Part shown: piece by piece, positions 61,475-64,000 of the stretch | Layout: each line of letters starts with the position of its first letter | How positions within the stretch are numbered: position 1 is the first letter of the stretch | Assembly (NCBI GenBank): GCA_017871115.1 | Contig: JAFCIZ010000005.1 | Coordinates: 4,829,501 to 4,893,500, forward strand | Reading direction: 5' to 3' | DNA: 64,000 bases | Origin: Cunninghamella blakesleeana | Lineage: Eukaryota > Mucoromycota > Mucoromycetes > Mucorales > Cunninghamellaceae | Made by a program: the position numbers and the translations under genes | The notes under the pieces: generated by a model | Told to the model about the DNA's origin: nothing | What the model saw: only the letters and a program-made list of their open reading frames with translations | Databases searched by the model: none

Positions 61475-63507
61475 ATGCAATTAAATTCTATACTTTTACT
61501 TGGTATTATTTATAGTACTTTTACTCTAGTTTACTCACTTCAACTTGCTCCAACTTTTAGAACAGCCAAAAATATTGGTTTTGTCGTTCCATTACCAGGT
61601 AGTTCACATATTACATATCTTCTTCCAAGTTTGAACGAGTTATATTTAAGAGGCCATAATATTACATTAATTTCTACGGTAAAAAAATAAATGTTATTAT
61701 TTATAAAACAATATAATAAAATAGAAATATATATTAATTTAATGATATATATACTGATACACTCTTAATGCTACTGTTATTTTATTTCTATTATAAAATA
61801 TAGGAGGAAAACCAAAAATATCTTAATAATTACAATGGAATCAACTTTTATTCCCTTGGTAAATCCACTATACATGCTGATAAAATGATGAGTCCTACAA
61901 GCAGTCATCCTGATTTGATTAAAATACTTCCTGTATTAATAAAACATTCTACATCGAGATGGGAAATAGGTAATATATATATTTATGAATAAGAAAACAG
62001 TGACTTTCCAATTATATTTATTTGAATTTTTACTGACTTTTATTATTATTTTATTGTTATTTCATTTTTTATATAGAATACAATACCTTTCTTAATTTTA
62101 TCAAGGAATCAAATGTTGATTTAATGATTTGTGATCATTTTAGCACATCTTGTTTTGATGCTGCTGCTACTGCAAAAATACCTTCCGTAATGTCTGCCAC
62201 TACTCTTACAACTTCAGGTAAACTTATATATATTATGTTTATACATTCATTTTGATAATTATTATTATAATGTGTTAATAATTATATACTTATTATCTTT
62301 TTTTATTTTATTTTATTTTCTAAAAGATGGGAGTGCTAACTATATTAACAACGACTTAACTACTATGGATGATTTTACCACCCAATATCAAAGCATCCAA
62401 AAAAGATTTTATAACAAATTTATTGCTCCTATTCAATTATTATTCTCAATCAAAGATGATTTGGCCATTTTAGCTGAACAAAAACGTAAATCTGGTTTAT
62501 TGGATGCAAAAACATTGGAAGATCCTGAATTAAATATAAAACATTCATTAAAACTTATTGGAAATTCATTTGGTTTGGAAGCAGCTCGTCCTGTAGGTCC
62601 TTTAGTGGAATTTATCGGCCTTGGTGTTTCAGAAACTTATCCAAATTTTGATTCAAACATGGGCAATTATTTGAACAACCACAAAAAAGTAGTTTATGTT
62701 GCTTTTGGTCAACATGCAATGCCTATCGTTGATGATGTCACCTACATTTTAACAAGTTTAATCATTCAATGGGAAAAGGGTCATATTGATGGTATTATTT
62801 GGTCTTCAAAAGTAGCAAGTAAAAAACGATTCCCCGAATTTATTACTTCTCCTTATACTGGAAAATCATATGCCATGGCTCCGCTCTTCGATATCAATAG
62901 AGGTCAAACAAATTACGATACAAATGGAAAGAATTATGTCCATGATATTTATGTCGCTAATTGGTCCTCTCAAGTAGCCATTTTACTCCATTCATCTGTG
63001 GAAGTCTTTATTACTCATGGAGGTGCTAATTCTCTTATGGAAGGATTATACTGCGGTAAAAGATTAATTGTGTACCCATTCTTTGGTGACCAAGGGGGCA
63101 ATGCTAAACAACTTACAAGAGCAGGTGTTGCAGAAACATTTGACCATAATACAAAACAGGAAACTAGAAATCAACTTGTTGAAAAAATTATTTTGGATAA
63201 AGATGGCAGTTATCAAGAAAACACTAAAAAATTCCAAGCCTTGGTTCAAATTAGAAGTAAAAATGCACATATTAAAGCAGCTGATGCGATTGAAGAAGTG
63301 TTATTTACTAGTACAGGACAGTTGTTAAAACACAGAGAGGATGTTGGTAGATCATTATCTTTTATCAAACGAAATAATTTGGACCTTTATGGTGTTGCAT
63401 TAGTTATTGTTGTTTCATTCTTATCTATTCTTGTATTCAGTTTAAAGAAACTTGGATATTACACTTATAATTATATTAAAATGCAAAAGAAACTTAAAAC
63501 AAACTAA
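61475..63507 (+). CDS. Membrane-anchored UDP-glycosyltransferase (GT1)
   Basis: Exons 61475-61678, 61804-61969, 62077-62217 and 62327-63507 give 563 residues. A signal peptide (LNSILLLGIIYSTFTLVYSL) opens the protein. The acceptor-binding half has GFVVPLPGSSHITYLLPSLN and the histidine typical of the GT1 catalytic base; the donor half has VVYVAFGQH, NWSSQVAILLH and the signature THGGANSLMEGLYCGKRLIV followed by YPFFGDQGGN. One C-terminal membrane helix (GVALVIVVSFLSILVFSL) leads to a basic tail ending KLKTN, which fits a KxKxx ER-retrieval motif. This is the topology of animal ER UGTs rather than soluble fungal sterol GTs. Acceptors (lipid, steroid or xenobiotic) are not predictable. An older copy decays directly upstream. 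Confidence 0.92.
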
Positions 63508-64000
63508 ATCCTCATATACATAATTATACATTATTACTCTTGTATTAAATATCCTTTTAGAAATAAATAAATAAATAGCCATTTACATACGTCCAATACG
63601 TATTTTTTTTTTTTTTTTTTGAGAAAAAAATATTTGCATTATATTATTAGTATATCTAGCAAACTATATTAAATAAAAATAAGACTAAAAAAAATTGCAT
63701 TTTTGTATAAAATTAAACAGGTTTATGCTGATAGTTTAATTAAGGCACACATCCGTGTAATCAATACTTCCATATATAGTTTAAATATACCAATGACCAA
63801 AAACAAATCAGTATAAACAAAACAAATGTATACTATATTTTTTTTTAAGATAGGAGGAGCACCGATTTCATTAAGATCTCATATAAAATATAAAATTCCA
63901 TTAAATATTTACTTACGTATCTTGCCAAATCAATAGCTCTGATCCGGAGACAGATATATAAAGGTAAAAGAAAATTCATATTTGTATTTTTGTTTTTTCT
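63508..64000. other. UGT 3' flank to window end
   Basis: Contains a T-run (63604-63620) and AT-rich DNA. On the minus strand a 45-codon ORF starting near 63980 (LYICLRIRAIDLARY, then a GTAAGT) looks exon-like but cannot be extended inside the window, so no gene is called. Confidence 0.35.

Noticed and set aside
63700..63990. Exon-like minus-strand segment (LYICLRIRAIDLARY followed by GTAAGT, then a possible NEIGAPPILKK stretch)
   Set aside because: The only in-window acceptor gives a 40-nt intron and phases do not join the two pieces convincingly. Without sequence to the right it cannot be supported.

Overview
The window is nuclear DNA of a fungus. It is very AT-rich, has short GT-AG introns (mostly about 50-150 nt), poly-Asn and poly-Ser tracts in proteins, and uses the standard code. 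The gene set (Mcm7, Rpn2, Ctr9, GSK3, Alg10, a Scp160/vigilin-type KH protein, an SNW/SKIP splicing factor, a Cps1-type GT2, a fungal-type regulator, a membrane-anchored UGT and a CNT nucleoside transporter) fits an early-diverging filamentous fungus. Mucoromycota is my best guess, from protein flavour and base composition rather than from a marker gene. I see no rRNA, tRNA, CRISPR array, viral gene or intact transposon.

Layout. 0-8 kb: an EEP-fold sphingomyelinase-like phosphodiesterase, MCM7, and mitochondrial tryptophanyl-tRNA synthetase. 8-16 kb: a large orphan type II membrane glycosyltransferase, the spliceosomal SNW/SKIP protein, and a Siw14-like phosphatase. 16-27 kb: a membrane kelch protein (minus), a relic of a small Cys-containing secreted-type ORF, an MBIP-like coiled-coil protein (plus), eIF3i (minus) and the multi-KH protein (minus). 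27-33 kb: ALG10 (plus), a short-chain dehydrogenase (minus) and its decayed tandem copy. 33-43 kb: CTR9 (minus) and RPN2 (plus), sharing a 295-bp divergent promoter. 43-54 kb: a fungal-type regulator without a visible zinc cluster, GSK3, the GT2 synthase and an FCP1-like HAD protein. 56-64 kb: a CNT transporter, a decayed UGT relic and an intact UGT.

Most genes are independent housekeeping loci: replication, transcription elongation, splicing, translation, proteasome and N-glycan assembly. I rebuilt exon structures by hand. In every multi-exon gene the splice phases close on an uninterrupted frame, which is the main support for the models.

The most unexpected content lies between genes. Two apparently empty stretches hold badly decayed tandem copies of the neighbouring gene (UGT at about 59.8-61.0 kb, SDR at 32.3-33.0 kb). 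A third holds the wreck of an unrecognised Cys-containing ORF. Non-coding DNA also carries recurrent T-run/A-run palindromes and a recurrent CGG/TTTAAA promoter-like motif. No clearly new multi-gene system was found.
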